Source: Streptomyces barkulensis (GTDB taxonomy: Bacteria > Actinomycetota > Actinomycetes > Streptomycetales > Streptomycetaceae). From it: a stretch of DNA of 64,000 nt. The stretch spans positions 1 through 64,000 of the forward strand of contig NZ_PGSG01000110.1 of the NCBI RefSeq assembly GCF_002843305.1. The letters run 5' to 3'. A program made the position numbers and the translations under genes. The notes below the pieces were generated by a model. The model was not told the origin of the DNA. It saw only the letters and a list, made by a program, of their open reading frames with translations, and searched no databases. Every line of letters starts with the position of its first letter. The stretch's first letter is position 1. Shown one piece after another: positions 17,636 through 29,329 of this stretch.

Positions 17636-17791
17636 GTGTGAACATCCCCGGGGCCGACGGTGACGCCGCCGCTCCGGGGCCGGAGCCCCTTCCGCCGCCC
17701 GCGGTGCGCGGAACCTGTCCGCGGCCCCCGGCCCGCTCGCCGTGGGCCGCGGCCGGTGCCGGGCTCCACGACTCGTGAGGAGGTGGCGCGC

Positions 17792-19570
17792 GTGGACGGG
17801 GTGGAGACAGCCCAGTTCGGCGCCGTGGTGGTACTCGGCCTGCTGGTCCTCTTCTATGGAGGGACCTTCCTGATCTCGACCCGCATCGGGAAGAGGAAGG
17901 AGAACGCCGACGGATACATGACGGCCGGCCACAACATCGGCTTCGGGATCTCCGCCGCCAGCATGACGGCAACGTGGATCTGGGCGTCCTCGATGTACGC
18001 CTCGGCGACGTCGGGCTACACCTACGGCATATCGGGCCCCATCCACTACGGGCTCTGGGGCGCCCTGATGATCCTGTTCATCTACCCCTTCGGCAAGCGC
18101 ATCCGGGCCGTCGCCCCCAAGGCGCACACGCTGGCCGAGGTCATGTACGCACGGCACGGCCGCTCCAGTCAGCTGATGCTCGCCGGCTCCAACCTCGTCG
18201 GCAGCCTCATCAGCCTGATGTCGAACTTCATCGCCGGCGGCGTGCTGATCTCGATGCTGTCGCCGCTCAACTTCATCCAGGGCGTCTTCGCGGTGGCCGC
18301 GGGCGTGCTGCTCTACACCCTGTGGTCCGGTTTCCGCGCCTCCGTGCTGACCGACTTCGTGCAGGTCGTCGCGATGCTCGGGGCGGTGGCCGTGCTCGTC
18401 CCGGTGATCTTCTTCGCGGCCGGTTTCCCGGCGGCGTTCGAGACCGGGGCGGCGAACCTGACCGCCCAGCAGAGCGACTTCTTCTCCAGCGACGCCTTCA
18501 TGAACCAGGGCGCCCCCTACATCGCCGCGGTGCTGGCCTACGCCATCGGCAACCAGACCATCGCGCAGCGCCTCTTCGCCGTGCGGCAGAACCTGATCAA
18601 GCCCACCTTCGTCACCGCGACCATCGGCTACGGCGCCATGGTGATCGGTGTCGGCATGCTCGGCGTACTCGCCCTCTACCTGGGCTTCGAGCCGACCGGC
18701 GGCGACGTGAACAACCTCATCCCCGAGATGGCCGCCGACTACCTGCCGCCCGTGCTGCTGGCGGTGTTCTTCCTCATGATCGTCGGCGCGCTCTCCTCCA
18801 CCGCCGACTCCGACCTCTCGGCCCTCTCCTCGATCATGATGGCCGACGTCTACGGCCAGAACGTGGCGGGCAAGGAGAAGGCGAACCCGAAGACGATGCT
18901 GCTGGTCGGCCGCATCACGATGGTGGTGGCCACCGCGGCGGCCGTGGCCTTCGCCAGCCTTCAGCTGAACATCCTCGACCTGCTGGTCTTCGTCGGCGCG
19001 CTGTGGGGAGCCCTGGTCTTCCCGGTGCTGGCCAGCTTCTACTGGGACAAGGTCACCAACAGGGCGTTCACCACCTCGGTCATCGCGGCGCTCGCGGTGT
19101 TCCTGCCGGTCCGCTTCGGCTGGATCCCCATGGACGGCGTCACCGGCATCGCCGTGGACGTGCTCTCCGTCATCGGGATCGGCGTGGTCCTCGGCCTGAT
19201 GGTGTTCGGCTTCCTCGGGCTCCGCGCCGCGAAGATCACCGGTGTGCTGTCGGCGGCGGCCGCCGCCCCGTTCGCCATCGGATCCCTCCACGAGTACGCG
19301 ACGCTGTCCGGCTCCCTGGTCGCCTACTCAGTGAGCACCGTCATCTGCTGGGCGATGTCCGCGGGCAGCGGCGAGAGGTTCGACTTCACCCTCATCGCCC
19401 GGCGCACCGGCGACTTCGACGACGGCGGTGCCGGCGGCACGGGGAACGCCGGTGGCGCGGCCGCCGCCGTCCCGCGGCAGGCGGAGGGCGGCGACGGCGA
19501 GCCCGAACCCGCCGGGAGCGCCCGGCCGGATGGAGCGAGTGAGCGAGTGAGCAAGGAGGAGACGCGGTGA
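17792..19570 (+). CDS. Sodium:solute symporter (SSS family, DUR3/urea-type)
   Basis: A 592-residue membrane protein with about 13 predicted transmembrane segments. The conserved early core reads KRKENADGYMTAGHNIGFGIS and MTATWIWASSMYASATSGY, typical of SSS transporters of the urea/DUR3-like branch. The C-terminal tail (from about 530) is hydrophilic, Gly/Pro/Glu-rich and probably disordered. GTG 17792 has AGGAGG nine bases upstream; the GTG at 17783 touches the same motif and is less likely. The stop overlaps the start of the next small gene by four bases. The substrate is not proved: urea, small carboxylates or amines are possible. Confidence 0.87.
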   Translation: MDGVETAQFGAVVVLGLLVLFYGGTFLISTRIGKRKENADGYMTAGHNIGFGISAASMTATWIWASSMYASATSGYTYGISGPIHYGLWGALMILFIYPFGKRIRAVAPKAHTLAEVMYARHGRSSQLMLAGSNLVGSLISLMSNFIAGGVLISMLSPLNFIQGVFAVAAGVLLYTLWSGFRASVLTDFVQVVAMLGAVAVLVPVIFFAAGFPAAFETGAANLTAQQSDFFSSDAFMNQGAPYIAAVLAYAIGNQTIAQRLFAVRQNLIKPTFVTATIGYGAMVIGVGMLGVLALYLGFEPTGGDVNNLIPEMAADYLPPVLLAVFFLMIVGALSSTADSDLSALSSIMMADVYGQNVAGKEKANPKTMLLVGRITMVVATAAAVAFASLQLNILDLLVFVGALWGALVFPVLASFYWDKVTNRAFTTSVIAALAVFLPVRFGWIPMDGVTGIAVDVLSVIGIGVVLGLMVFGFLGLRAAKITGVLSAAAAAPFAIGSLHEYATLSGSLVAYSVSTVICWAMSAGSGERFDFTLIARRTGDFDDGGAGGTGNAGGAAAAVPRQAEGGDGEPEPAGSARPDGASERVSKEETR

Positions 19571-19698
19571 GCACCCTCGCCCTGAGTACGTACATCCTGA
19601 TGTGGCCCGTCATCGTGGCCGCCGTACTGTTCGTGATCAGCCGCGCGTTCTACCGCGAGTGGGCCGAGGCCCGCCGCGACGGACGGCGCCTGATCTGA
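19567..19698 (+). CDS. Putative transporter small subunit (43 aa)
   Basis: A GTG at 19567 overlaps the symporter stop (GTGA) and opens a 43-codon gene: VSTLALSTYILMWPVIVAAV, then a short membrane-spanning continuation LFVISRAF and a charged tail YREWAEARRDGRRLI. It is one transmembrane helix with a basic cytosolic end. The four-base overlap implies translational coupling. Equivalent mini-proteins follow SSS symporter genes in other actinobacteria and are annotated as putative transporter small subunits. Its role (assembly or gating of the symporter) is inferred. Confidence 0.8.
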   Translation: MSTLALSTYILMWPVIVAAVLFVISRAFYREWAEARRDGRRLI

Positions 19699-19898
19699 GC
19701 CCGGCGCCGCGGGCCGGCGGCCTTTCGCCGGCCCGCGGCGCATGAACGCCCAACCTCCGGCATGTCCGCCGGTGTTCGCAAGGACGGGGATTCGGTGACC
19801 AGGTCCTCCAGGCCCTGACGCCCGGCCGTTTCCGCTCCCGCGCACCGGGTACCTGCGCCGTGCACCCGAGAACGCGACACACGGTGAGGACGACGGCC

Positions 19899-20186
19899 AT
19901 GGGCGAGACGAACAGGCACCAGGAGCAGGGCGAGGGCGAGCACGGCCACGGGGCCGGGCGCCGCACCGACCCGGCCGACCGGGGCCCCGGAGCCCACTCC
20001 GGCCAGGAGACGGGGATGGAGCACCGCACCGTCCCCGGCACGGCGAGCGCCGCCGAGGGCTTCTCCGGCGGCGGCACCGTCGAGGGCGAACCGCTCAAGG
20101 GCGTCGAGGCCGAGGAGGACGCCTCCGGCAAGGCGCGGCGGGCGGAGGAGGACGCCTCCGGCTCCGGCCGGAAGCCCGGAAGCTGA
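19899..20186 (+). CDS. Hypothetical hydrophilic protein (95 aa)
   Basis: A small, highly charged, low-complexity protein rich in Gly, Glu, His and Arg (MGETNRHQEQGEGEHGHG at the start; two copies of EEDASG near the end). No membrane segment or recognised domain is present and it is probably disordered. ATG 19899 has GAGGA about ten bases upstream. Third-position GC bias is only moderate, so I cannot exclude a spurious reading frame. It converges with pxpC. Confidence 0.45.
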   Translation: MGETNRHQEQGEGEHGHGAGRRTDPADRGPGAHSGQETGMEHRTVPGTASAAEGFSGGGTVEGEPLKGVEAEEDASGKARRAEEDASGSGRKPGS

Positions 20187-20200
20187 GCCCCGGCGCGGGC

Positions 20201-20250
20201 AGCCCCGGAGCGGTCCGGAGCGGTCCGGAGCGGTCCGGAGCGGCCCGGAG
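20201..20250. repeat. 10-bp tandem repeat (CGGTCCGGAG) between convergent genes
   Basis: Three perfect and two variant copies of a 10-bp unit fill most of the 67 bp between the hypothetical gene and pxpC. The unit contains the palindrome CTCCGGACCG/CGGTCCGGAG only in part, so it is not a simple hairpin. It may help stop converging transcription or be a neutral slippage repeat. Confidence 0.8.
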
Positions 20251-20253
20251 CGC

Positions 20254-21132
20254 TCAGCGCCGCAGCGGGACGAAGCGCACCTTCAGCCCCGGCACCGCCT
20301 GCGCCGCCGCCGCCAGCGCCTCCCGCGGCACCACGCCGACCACCGGATAGCCCCCCGTGGTCGGGTGGTCGGCGAGGAAGACGATCGGCTCGCCGCCCGG
20401 CGGCACCTGCACCGCGCCCGCCACCATCCCCTCGCTGGGCAGCTCACCGCGCACCGACCGCTCCAGGGCGGGCCCCTCGGTCCGCAGCCCGACACGGTTG
20501 CTCTCGGCGGACACCCGGTAGACCCCCCGGGCCAGCGCGCGCAGCGCGCCCGGGGTGAACCAGCCGTCGCGGGGTCCGGGCACCAGCGGCAGCACCAGCT
20601 CGCCCGACGGCGGCCCCGGAGCGGCGGAGGCGACCGCGTCGGCCCAGGGCACGGGCCCCGCCGCCGTACCCACCGGAAGCCGTACCCCCGCCGACAGCGG
20701 CGCCGGTCCGAGCCCGGACAGCAGATCGGTGGAGCGGCTGCCGAGCACCGGCTCGACGCCGACGCCGCCGGCCACGGCCAGATAGCTGCGCACCCCGGCC
20801 CGCGCGGCGCCGACCTCCAGCACCGCCCCGCCCGGCACCCGTACCGCCGCGCCCCACGGCGCCGGACGGCCGTCGATCCGCACCGGGCACGGAGCACCGG
20901 TCACCGCCGCCACCACGGCCCGGTCCGGGCGCACCGCACACCCGGTGAGGGTGGTCTCCAGCGTCGCGGCACCGGGCGCGTTGCCCACCAGGCGGTTGGC
21001 GAGCCGGTGGGCGGGGGAGTCCAGCGCCCCCGAACGCGGCACCCCCAGATGGGCCAGGCCCACCCGGCCCAGATCCTGCACGGTGGTCAGCGCACCCGGC
21101 CGCAGGACCTCCAGCACCCCCGCGCCCGTCAT
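20254..21132 (-). CDS. pxpC: PxpC, 5-oxoprolinase subunit C (KipA-like, biotin-dependent-carboxyltransferase fold)
   Basis: A 292-residue protein of the KipA/PxpC family. It has LEVLRPGALTTVQDLGRVGLAHLGVPRSGALD at the start (conserved Pro-Ser-Gly segment), then SYLAVAGG and SNRVGLRTEGPALER, and a C-terminal FLADHPTTGGYPVVGVV. With PxpA and PxpB it hydrolyses 5-oxoproline (pyroglutamate) to glutamate using ATP. ATG 21132 overlaps the pxpB stop by four bases. It is the last gene of the pxpABC operon. Confidence 0.9.
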   Translation of the reverse strand: MTGAGVLEVLRPGALTTVQDLGRVGLAHLGVPRSGALDSPAHRLANRLVGNAPGAATLETTLTGCAVRPDRAVVAAVTGAPCPVRIDGRPAPWGAAVRVPGGAVLEVGAARAGVRSYLAVAGGVGVEPVLGSRSTDLLSGLGPAPLSAGVRLPVGTAAGPVPWADAVASAAPGPPSGELVLPLVPGPRDGWFTPGALRALARGVYRVSAESNRVGLRTEGPALERSVRGELPSEGMVAGAVQVPPGGEPIVFLADHPTTGGYPVVGVVPREALAAAAQAVPGLKVRFVPLRR

Positions 21133-21752
21133 GCCACCGCCTCGAACCGCACCCGGGCACCCGGGGCCAGCAGCGCGGCCGGCTCCCGGCGCACGTCCCA
21201 CAGCACCGCGTCCGTCCGGCCGATCAGCTGCCAGCCGCCGGGCGAGGTGCGCGGATACACCCCGGTGTACGCCCCGGCCAGCCCCACCGAGCCCGGCGGC
21301 ACCGAGGTGCGGGGGACGGCGCGGCGGGGCACGCCCAACTCCCCGGGCAGTCCGGTGAGATAGCCGAACCCGGGGGCGAACCCGCAGAAGGCGACCCGGA
21401 ACTCGGTGCGGGTGTGGATCGCGACCGCCTCCTCCTCGTCCACCCCCCACAGCGCCGCCACCCCGGCCAGATCGGGGCCGTCGTAGCGCACCGGCAGCAC
21501 CACCGCGGCGGTGTCCGCCGGGGCGTCGCCGGGGAACTCCCTGCCTTGCAGCCACCGCGCCAGCGCCCCCGGGTCCTCCAGCCCGTCCAGCAGGACGGTG
21601 GCCGCGGCCGGGACGATCTCCTCCACCTCGGGCAGCTCTCCGGTCTCCCGCAGCCGCACCAGTTCGGCGTGGAGGGCCTGGGCCCGCCCGGTGCTCCCCA
21701 CCTCCAGCAGCAGGGCGCGCCTGCCCATGGGCAGCACCCGCGTCACCCTCAC
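21129..21752 (-). CDS. pxpB: PxpB, 5-oxoprolinase subunit B (KipI-like)
   Basis: A 207-residue KipI/PxpB protein with the family core FCGFAPGFGYLTGLP, VPRRAVPRTSVPPGSVGLAGAYTGVYP (conserved PxGSV-A motif) and SPGGWQLIGRT. Its start GTG 21752 overlaps the pxpA stop by four bases (GTGA), and its stop overlaps the pxpC start. A second GTG two codons on is possible. It works as a complex with PxpC. Confidence 0.9.
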   Translation of the reverse strand: MRVTRVLPMGRRALLLEVGSTGRAQALHAELVRLRETGELPEVEEIVPAAATVLLDGLEDPGALARWLQGREFPGDAPADTAAVVLPVRYDGPDLAGVAALWGVDEEEAVAIHTRTEFRVAFCGFAPGFGYLTGLPGELGVPRRAVPRTSVPPGSVGLAGAYTGVYPRTSPGGWQLIGRTDAVLWDVRREPAALLAPGARVRFEAVA

Positions 21753-22573
21753 GGCGTGAACGCCTCGATGCGCACCCCGGCCTCCGCGAGGGCCTGCCGC
21801 ACCCGCCGGGCGAGCGCCACGGCGCCCGGGGTGTCGCCGTGCACGCACAGCGACCTGGCGCCGGCGGCCACCTCCCCGCCGTCGCCGGTGGCCACACTCC
21901 CGCGCAGCGCGATGCCCAGCGCCTGGGAGACCACGGCGTCCGGCTCGTGGATCACCGCCCCCGGCTCCCGCCGGGACACCAGCGTGCCCAGCGCGGTGTA
22001 GCCGCGGTCGGCGAACGCCTCGGCGACGGCGGGCAGCCCGGCCTCCTCGGCGGCCCCCAGCAGCAGCGACCCGGGCAGCCCCAGCACCGGCAGCTCCCCG
22101 CCCGCCAGCAGCACCCCGGACACCACCGCCCGCGCCTGGCCCTCGTCGTGCACCGCGCGGTTGTAGAGCGCGCCGTGCGGTTTGACGTACGCCACCCGCG
22201 CCCCGGCGGACTCGGCGAACACCCGCAGGGCGCCGATCTGGTAGGCGATCTCGTCGGCCAGCTCGTCCTCGGGGACCTCCATCGGCCGCCGCCCGAAACC
22301 CGCCAGATCGCGGTAGGCGACCTGGGCGCCGATCGCCACCCCCCGCTCGGCCGCCTGCGCGCACACCCGGCGCATGGTGGAGGGATCCCCGGCGTGGAAG
22401 CCGCAGGCGATGTTGGCGCTGCTGACGACCGAGAGCAGCGCCTCGTCGTGGGTGAGCTCCCACCGTCCGAAGCCCTCGCCCAGATCGGCGTTGAGATCGA
22501 TCACCGGGGCCTTGTCCTCCACCGGATCCACCGGACCCACCGGACCCACCGCCCCCTCGTCCCGCTGTGTCAT
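21749..22573 (-). CDS. pxpA: PxpA, 5-oxoprolinase subunit A (LamB/YcsF family)
   Basis: A 274-residue LamB/YcsF protein. The signature IDLNADLGEGFGRW is at about 25-38, with SSANIACGFHAGDPSTM, YVKPHGALYN and LCVHGDTPGAV following, all metal or active-site segments of the family. The first 20 residues are a low-complexity VGP repeat encoded by a short 9-bp DNA repeat, so a later start is conceivable. It is first in the pxpABC operon. The product glutamate feeds central nitrogen metabolism. Confidence 0.9.
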   Translation of the reverse strand: MTQRDEGAVGPVGPVDPVEDKAPVIDLNADLGEGFGRWELTHDEALLSVVSSANIACGFHAGDPSTMRRVCAQAAERGVAIGAQVAYRDLAGFGRRPMEVPEDELADEIAYQIGALRVFAESAGARVAYVKPHGALYNRAVHDEGQARAVVSGVLLAGGELPVLGLPGSLLLGAAEEAGLPAVAEAFADRGYTALGTLVSRREPGAVIHEPDAVVSQALGIALRGSVATGDGGEVAAGARSLCVHGDTPGAVALARRVRQALAEAGVRIEAFTP

Positions 22574-22633
22574 GGGACGAGAGTAATTCCGGAACGGCGG
22601 CGGACGCGTACGCGTCCGCCGGTGCCGGCTCCG

Positions 22634-22969
22634 TCAGCGCCGGCGGCGAACCTCCGCGGCCGCCGGGGGCTTCGCCTCCGCCTCCCCGCCGGCCCGCCCG
22701 TACCGCCGGGCCACCGCGCCCAGATGGTGGAGGACGAGCAGCAGCAGGCCGACGTCGTCCAGGTACACCGGGTCCGGGAGCAGATCGACGGGGAAGACCG
22801 TGTAGACCAGCGCCACCCAGAACGCGGCCCTGGCGCTCACCGGGATGTCCGCGCCGCGCAGGAGCAGGTAGGTGCGCACCAGCCTGACCAGCAGGACGGC
22901 GGCGACGGCCAGCGTCACCGCGGCGAGCACCGCGCCGACGGCGATCAGTACGACCTGCCAGGTCTCCAA
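22634..22969 (-). CDS. DUF1232 (YkvA-type) membrane protein
   Basis: A 111-residue protein with a long N-terminal membrane helix (WQVVLIAVGAVLAAVTLAV) and a DUF1232 core: ARAAFWVALVYTVFPVDLLPDPVYLDDVGLLLL, the family's FPVDLLPD signature. The end is charged. The proposed start is TTG 22969, with AGGAGG four bases upstream; no ATG or GTG fits better. Function is unknown for the family. Confidence 0.8.
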   Translation of the reverse strand: METWQVVLIAVGAVLAAVTLAVAAVLLVRLVRTYLLLRGADIPVSARAAFWVALVYTVFPVDLLPDPVYLDDVGLLLLVLHHLGAVARRYGRAGGEAEAKPPAAAEVRRRR

Positions 22970-23242
22970 CGGACCTCCTCGCTCGCCGCCCGCCCGGCGG
23001 CCCGGGCCGGAACGGCTGTCCTCCCCCTCTTCTGCTCGCCGTCCCCGGGCGGAAACGCGCGTGACCTCCCGCCCGGAGGCGGCGGTGCGGCGGCGCCCGG
23101 CCGCCCGGCGGCAGCCGCCCCGCTCCCCGCCGGGCCGGCGTACACCATGCGGACAGCCCGCCCGCACCCCGCGCGCCCGCCGTAGTGTGATCGCCGACAC
23201 GCCCACGCCGGATCCGGCCCGCACCCGGGGGAGCACACGCAC

Positions 23243-24244
23243 ATGACGCGCACCGACGACACGATCAGATGGGGCATCCTCGCCACCGGCGGCATAGCCG
23301 GAGCCTTCGCCCGCGACCTCGCGCCCCTGCCCGGCGGCGAGCTCCTCGCGGTGGGCTCGCGCTCGCCCGAGTCCGCCCGCCGCTTCGCCGAGGAGCACGG
23401 CGCCCCGCGCGCCTACGGAAGCTGGGGCGAGCTGGCCGCCGACCCGGACGTGGACGTGGTCTACGTCGCCACGCCCCACTCGGCGCACCTGGAGGCCGCC
23501 ACCGTCTGCCTGGAGGCGGACAAGGCGGTGCTGTGCGAGAAGCCGCTCACCCTCAACCTCGCCCAGGCGCGGGAGATGGTCGAGCTGGCGCGCCGCAGGG
23601 GAGTCTTCCTGATGGAGGCCATGTGGACCTACTGCAACCCGGTGGTCCGCCGCATGCTCGACCTCGTCGCCGACGGCGCGATCGGCGAGGTGCGCTCGGT
23701 CCACGCCGACTTCGGCATCGTCGCCCCCGCGGACGCCTCGCACCGCCTGCGCGACCCCCGGCTGGGCGGCGGCGCACTGCTGGACCTGGGCGTCTACCCG
23801 GTCTCCTTCGCCCATCTCGTCCTCGGCGAGCCCTCCTCCGTAGCAGCCTGGGCCCATCTGACGCCCGAGGGCGTGGACGAGACCACCGGCGTCCTGCTGG
23901 GCTACGACAGCGGAGCCGTCGCCACCCTCTCGTGCTCCATCGCCTCCGCCAGCCCCACCGTGGCGGCCGTCAGCGGCACCCGGGGACGCATCGAGCTGCC
24001 GCACGGCTTCTTCGCCCCGGAGTCCTTCGTCCTGCACCGCGAGGGGCGTGAGGCCGAGGAGGTCCGGGTGCCGCAGGCCGAGGGCGGCACCGGCTACGGG
24101 CCCGAGGCGGCCGAGGTGATGCGCTGCCTGCGGGAGAAGGAGACGGAGTCCCCGCTGGTGCCGCTGGACGGGACGCTGGCGGTGATGGCGACGCTGGACG
24201 CCGTCCGCGAGCGCGTCGGGGTCCGCTACCCGGGCGACGGCTGA
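23243..24244 (+). CDS. Gfo/Idh/MocA-family NAD(P)-dependent oxidoreductase
   Basis: A 333-residue protein. The N-terminal Rossmann fold (WGILATGGIAGAFARDL) binds NAD(P), CEKPLTLNL contains the conserved catalytic Lys, and the C-terminal domain gives the alpha/beta substrate pocket (GGGALLDLGVYPVSFAHLVLG). It resembles trans-1,2-dihydrobenzene-1,2-diol/D-xylose dehydrogenase-like members. The sugar substrate is unknown. ATG 23243 has GGGGGAG about nine bases upstream. It lies upstream of the secreted GH3 gene on the same strand but with separate promoters. Confidence 0.88.
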   Translation: MTRTDDTIRWGILATGGIAGAFARDLAPLPGGELLAVGSRSPESARRFAEEHGAPRAYGSWGELAADPDVDVVYVATPHSAHLEAATVCLEADKAVLCEKPLTLNLAQAREMVELARRRGVFLMEAMWTYCNPVVRRMLDLVADGAIGEVRSVHADFGIVAPADASHRLRDPRLGGGALLDLGVYPVSFAHLVLGEPSSVAAWAHLTPEGVDETTGVLLGYDSGAVATLSCSIASASPTVAAVSGTRGRIELPHGFFAPESFVLHREGREAEEVRVPQAEGGTGYGPEAAEVMRCLREKETESPLVPLDGTLAVMATLDAVRERVGVRYPGDG

Positions 24245-24336
24245 GCCGTTCGCCGGGCATCCGGTGTGCGATGGCGTGCCAGGGGCCCGCGGGGCGGTTG
24301 CGAGCGCCCCGTGGGCCCCTCATCTGCCACGATGCC

Positions 24337-24348
24337 GAGAGCGCTCTC
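24337..24348. promoter_or_regulatory. LacI-type palindrome GAGAGCGCTCTC
   Basis: A 12-bp perfect palindrome with the CG centre of LacI/GalR operators, 65 bp before the GH3 -35 box. It differs from the CebR box by two bases per half (GAGAGC instead of GGGAGC and no outer T/A), so another LacI-family regulator may be the owner. A second, GCGGGAGC...GCTCCCGC dyad follows at 24361-24385. Confidence 0.5.
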
Positions 24349-24412
24349 ATTCCTCGGTCGGCGGGAGCGCCGGGAGGGCTCCCGCCTCCAAGAGGTTTAC
24401 GGATCAAGGGTA

Positions 24413-24441
24413 TTGACGGTCCATCCGGTCGCATACAGGAT
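24413..24441 (+). promoter_or_regulatory. Probable promoter of the GH3 gene
   Basis: TTGACG (24413-24418), 17-bp spacer, CAGGAT (24436-24441). The predicted leader is about 75 bases, with a ribosome binding site AGGGAG before ATG 24522. Confidence 0.6.
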
Positions 24442-24521
24442 CAGCGCCGTGCGCATGACAGTGCGCCTGTGTCTCCGTGTGTCCAAGTGTTGAAAACTTC
24501 GACCGCCCCGAGGGAGCCGCC

Positions 24522-27707
<3,186 letters not shown>

Positions 27708-27729
27708 CACCCGCCCCGTCCACCCGAAC

Positions 27730-27788
27730 CGGCCCGCCGGGCGCCCCGTCTCCGACGGAGCGGCCGGCGGGCCGCCGTTTTCCGGCGA
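27730..27788 (+). terminator. Terminator after the GH3 gene
   Basis: An 11-bp stem (CGGCCCGCCGG at 27730-27740 with its complement at 27774-27784) with a long loop is followed by CCGTTTT. Confidence 0.6.
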
Positions 27789-27847
27789 GACGGACCGCCG
27801 AACCGGCTCCCCGCGGTGGGGGACCGGCGAAGGACTACTGTGCTGAC

Positions 27848-28366
27848 GTGACCCGCCCTGCCCAGCGCCCCATCCTCTTCCTCGACGTCGACGGCCCGCT
27901 CATCCCGTTCGGTGCGCCGCCCCACCGGCCCCGGCGAACACCCGTGCCCGGCCCCGCGGCGACCGACGGGCAGGGGAATCCACTGCTGGAGCGGCTCGAC
28001 CCCGCCGTCGGACCGCGTCTGGCGGCGCTGGGCTGCGACCTGGTGTGGGCTACGACCTGGATGGACGAGGCCAACGAGGCCGTCGCCCCGCGCATCGGGC
28101 TGCCGAGGCTGCCCGTGGTGAGGTGGCCGGACACCTCCGCCGGCCAGGGGCCGCGCGGCCTGCACTGGAAGACCCGCCACCTCGTGGAGCGGGCCGGCCA
28201 CCGCCCGTTCGTCTGGATCGACGACGAGATCGGCGCCATGGACCGCCTCTGGGTCGACGCACAGCACCGGGCGCCTGCGCTGCTCCACCGCGTCGACCCG
28301 GCCAGGGGCCTTGCCGACGAGGACTTCACCGCCCTCGCCGCCTGGCTCGGCGCCGGCGCCGTCTGA
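27848..28366 (+). CDS. HAD-like domain protein
   Basis: A 172-residue protein opening with ILFLDVDGPLIPFG, the DxD motif of HAD-superfamily phosphatases. ATTWMDEANEAVAPRIGLP and PFVWIDDEIG provide later HAD-type motifs (Thr, and a DD pair in motif IV position). Homologues in Streptomyces are annotated as HAD-domain or hypothetical proteins with unknown substrates. It starts at GTG 27848. It converges with the Cip1-like gene; the two stop codons lie in mirrored positions of a small CTGACG/CGTCAG dyad (28363-28383). Confidence 0.8.
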   Translation: MTRPAQRPILFLDVDGPLIPFGAPPHRPRRTPVPGPAATDGQGNPLLERLDPAVGPRLAALGCDLVWATTWMDEANEAVAPRIGLPRLPVVRWPDTSAGQGPRGLHWKTRHLVERAGHRPFVWIDDEIGAMDRLWVDAQHRAPALLHRVDPARGLADEDFTALAAWLGAGAV

Positions 28367-28379
28367 CGTACGGCGGCCG

Positions 28380-29288
28380 TCAGCGACCGCAGCCCACGCG
28401 CTCGGTGGACAGGACCAGGTCGTCCAGGAGCAGGTCGTAGGAGCCGGGGGTGGGGTCGCCCTGGTAGAGCTGCCAGCCGATGCGGACGGTGTCGACGTCG
28501 GGGAGGACGAAGTCGACGGGGTTGCCGCCGTGGCGGGTGGTGGTGACGGTCAGGTCCGGCTTGGGCTCGCCGTCGATCCAGACCGAGACCCGGTTGTCGT
28601 CCGCGTCCGCCTCCCACTCCAGGCACGTCCACTTCCCGGCCTCGGCCGGGGCGGACTCGCGCCAGTCGGTCCAGTCGCCCGTCGGTCCGCCGTCGGAGCC
28701 CACGCCCCACAGCTGCGTCCCGCCGCCGACGGTCGGCACGTACTGGCCGCCGATGGGCCGCACCACGCTGCCGTCGCCGCGGCCGGTGGCCTCGACCAGG
28801 GTGAAGTGGGCCCAGTCCGGGGCGGTGGGGAAGGCGTCCACGCGGACCCGCATCCGGCCGAAGAAGCTGTTGCCGGGGGCGTCGAAGTCGTCGACCTCCA
28901 GGAAGGCGTAACCGTTGCCCTCGGTGCGCAGGTGCAGCACCTGCCCCGGCCGGTGCCCTCCGGTGTGGCGGCGGTCGCGTCCGGTGGAGCGCTCCACGGT
29001 CAGAGTGCCGTGCCGGGTGTCCACGCCCCAGTCCATGCTGGTGCCCGCGCCGCGCGGCAGGTCCTCGAAGTCCTCGCAGAACAGCAGGGCGGGGGAGGGG
29101 ACGCAGCCGCGGTGCGGCGGACGGTCGCCGGGCCGGTCGTGGGCGGGGTGGGGGACGGAGGCCGCGCCGCCGGTGGCGGCGAGGGTGGTGACGGCGGCCA
29201 GGGCGAGGGCGCCGAGCAGGCCGGACAGCCGCCGGGAGGCGCGGGGCCGGCGGCGGGGCGAACGGGACGAGCCGGGTAAGGAGCGCAT
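28380..29288 (-). CDS. Secreted Cip1-like protein (polysaccharide-lyase-fold candidate)
   Basis: A 302-residue protein with a twin-Arg-rich signal peptide (about 1-43). The mature part reads like a beta-jelly-roll protein: FCEDFEDLPRGAG, WGVDTRHGTL, SFFGRMRVRVDAFP, HFTLVEATG, KWTCLEWEADADDNRVSVWIDGE and DLLLDDLVLS. The order recalls the cellulose-induced protein Cip1 and glucuronan-lyase-like folds known from cellulolytic fungi and some Streptomyces. ATG 29288 has GAGGGAG seven bases upstream. A perfect CebR box lies 42 bp upstream of the start, which supports a role in cellulose or hemicellulose breakdown. The catalytic activity is unproved. Confidence 0.7.
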   Translation of the reverse strand: MRSLPGSSRSPRRRPRASRRLSGLLGALALAAVTTLAATGGAASVPHPAHDRPGDRPPHRGCVPSPALLFCEDFEDLPRGAGTSMDWGVDTRHGTLTVERSTGRDRRHTGGHRPGQVLHLRTEGNGYAFLEVDDFDAPGNSFFGRMRVRVDAFPTAPDWAHFTLVEATGRGDGSVVRPIGGQYVPTVGGGTQLWGVGSDGGPTGDWTDWRESAPAEAGKWTCLEWEADADDNRVSVWIDGEPKPDLTVTTTRHGGNPVDFVLPDVDTVRIGWQLYQGDPTPGSYDLLLDDLVLSTERVGCGR

Positions 29289-29329
29289 GGGAGTTCTCCC
29301 TCGGGTGGTCGGGGACTGCCGAACCGCGC

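Noticed and set aside
20201..20250. 10-bp repeats as a possible CRISPR-like array
   Set aside because: The units are contiguous without spacers and no cas genes are present, so this is a simple tandem repeat.
24486..24499. TTGAAAACTTCGA before the GH3 gene as a xylanase-type CGAAA-N-TTTCG operator
   Set aside because: The arms do not match the box (GAAA-ACTTC, not CGAAA-N-TTTCG), so I do not link it to that regulator.
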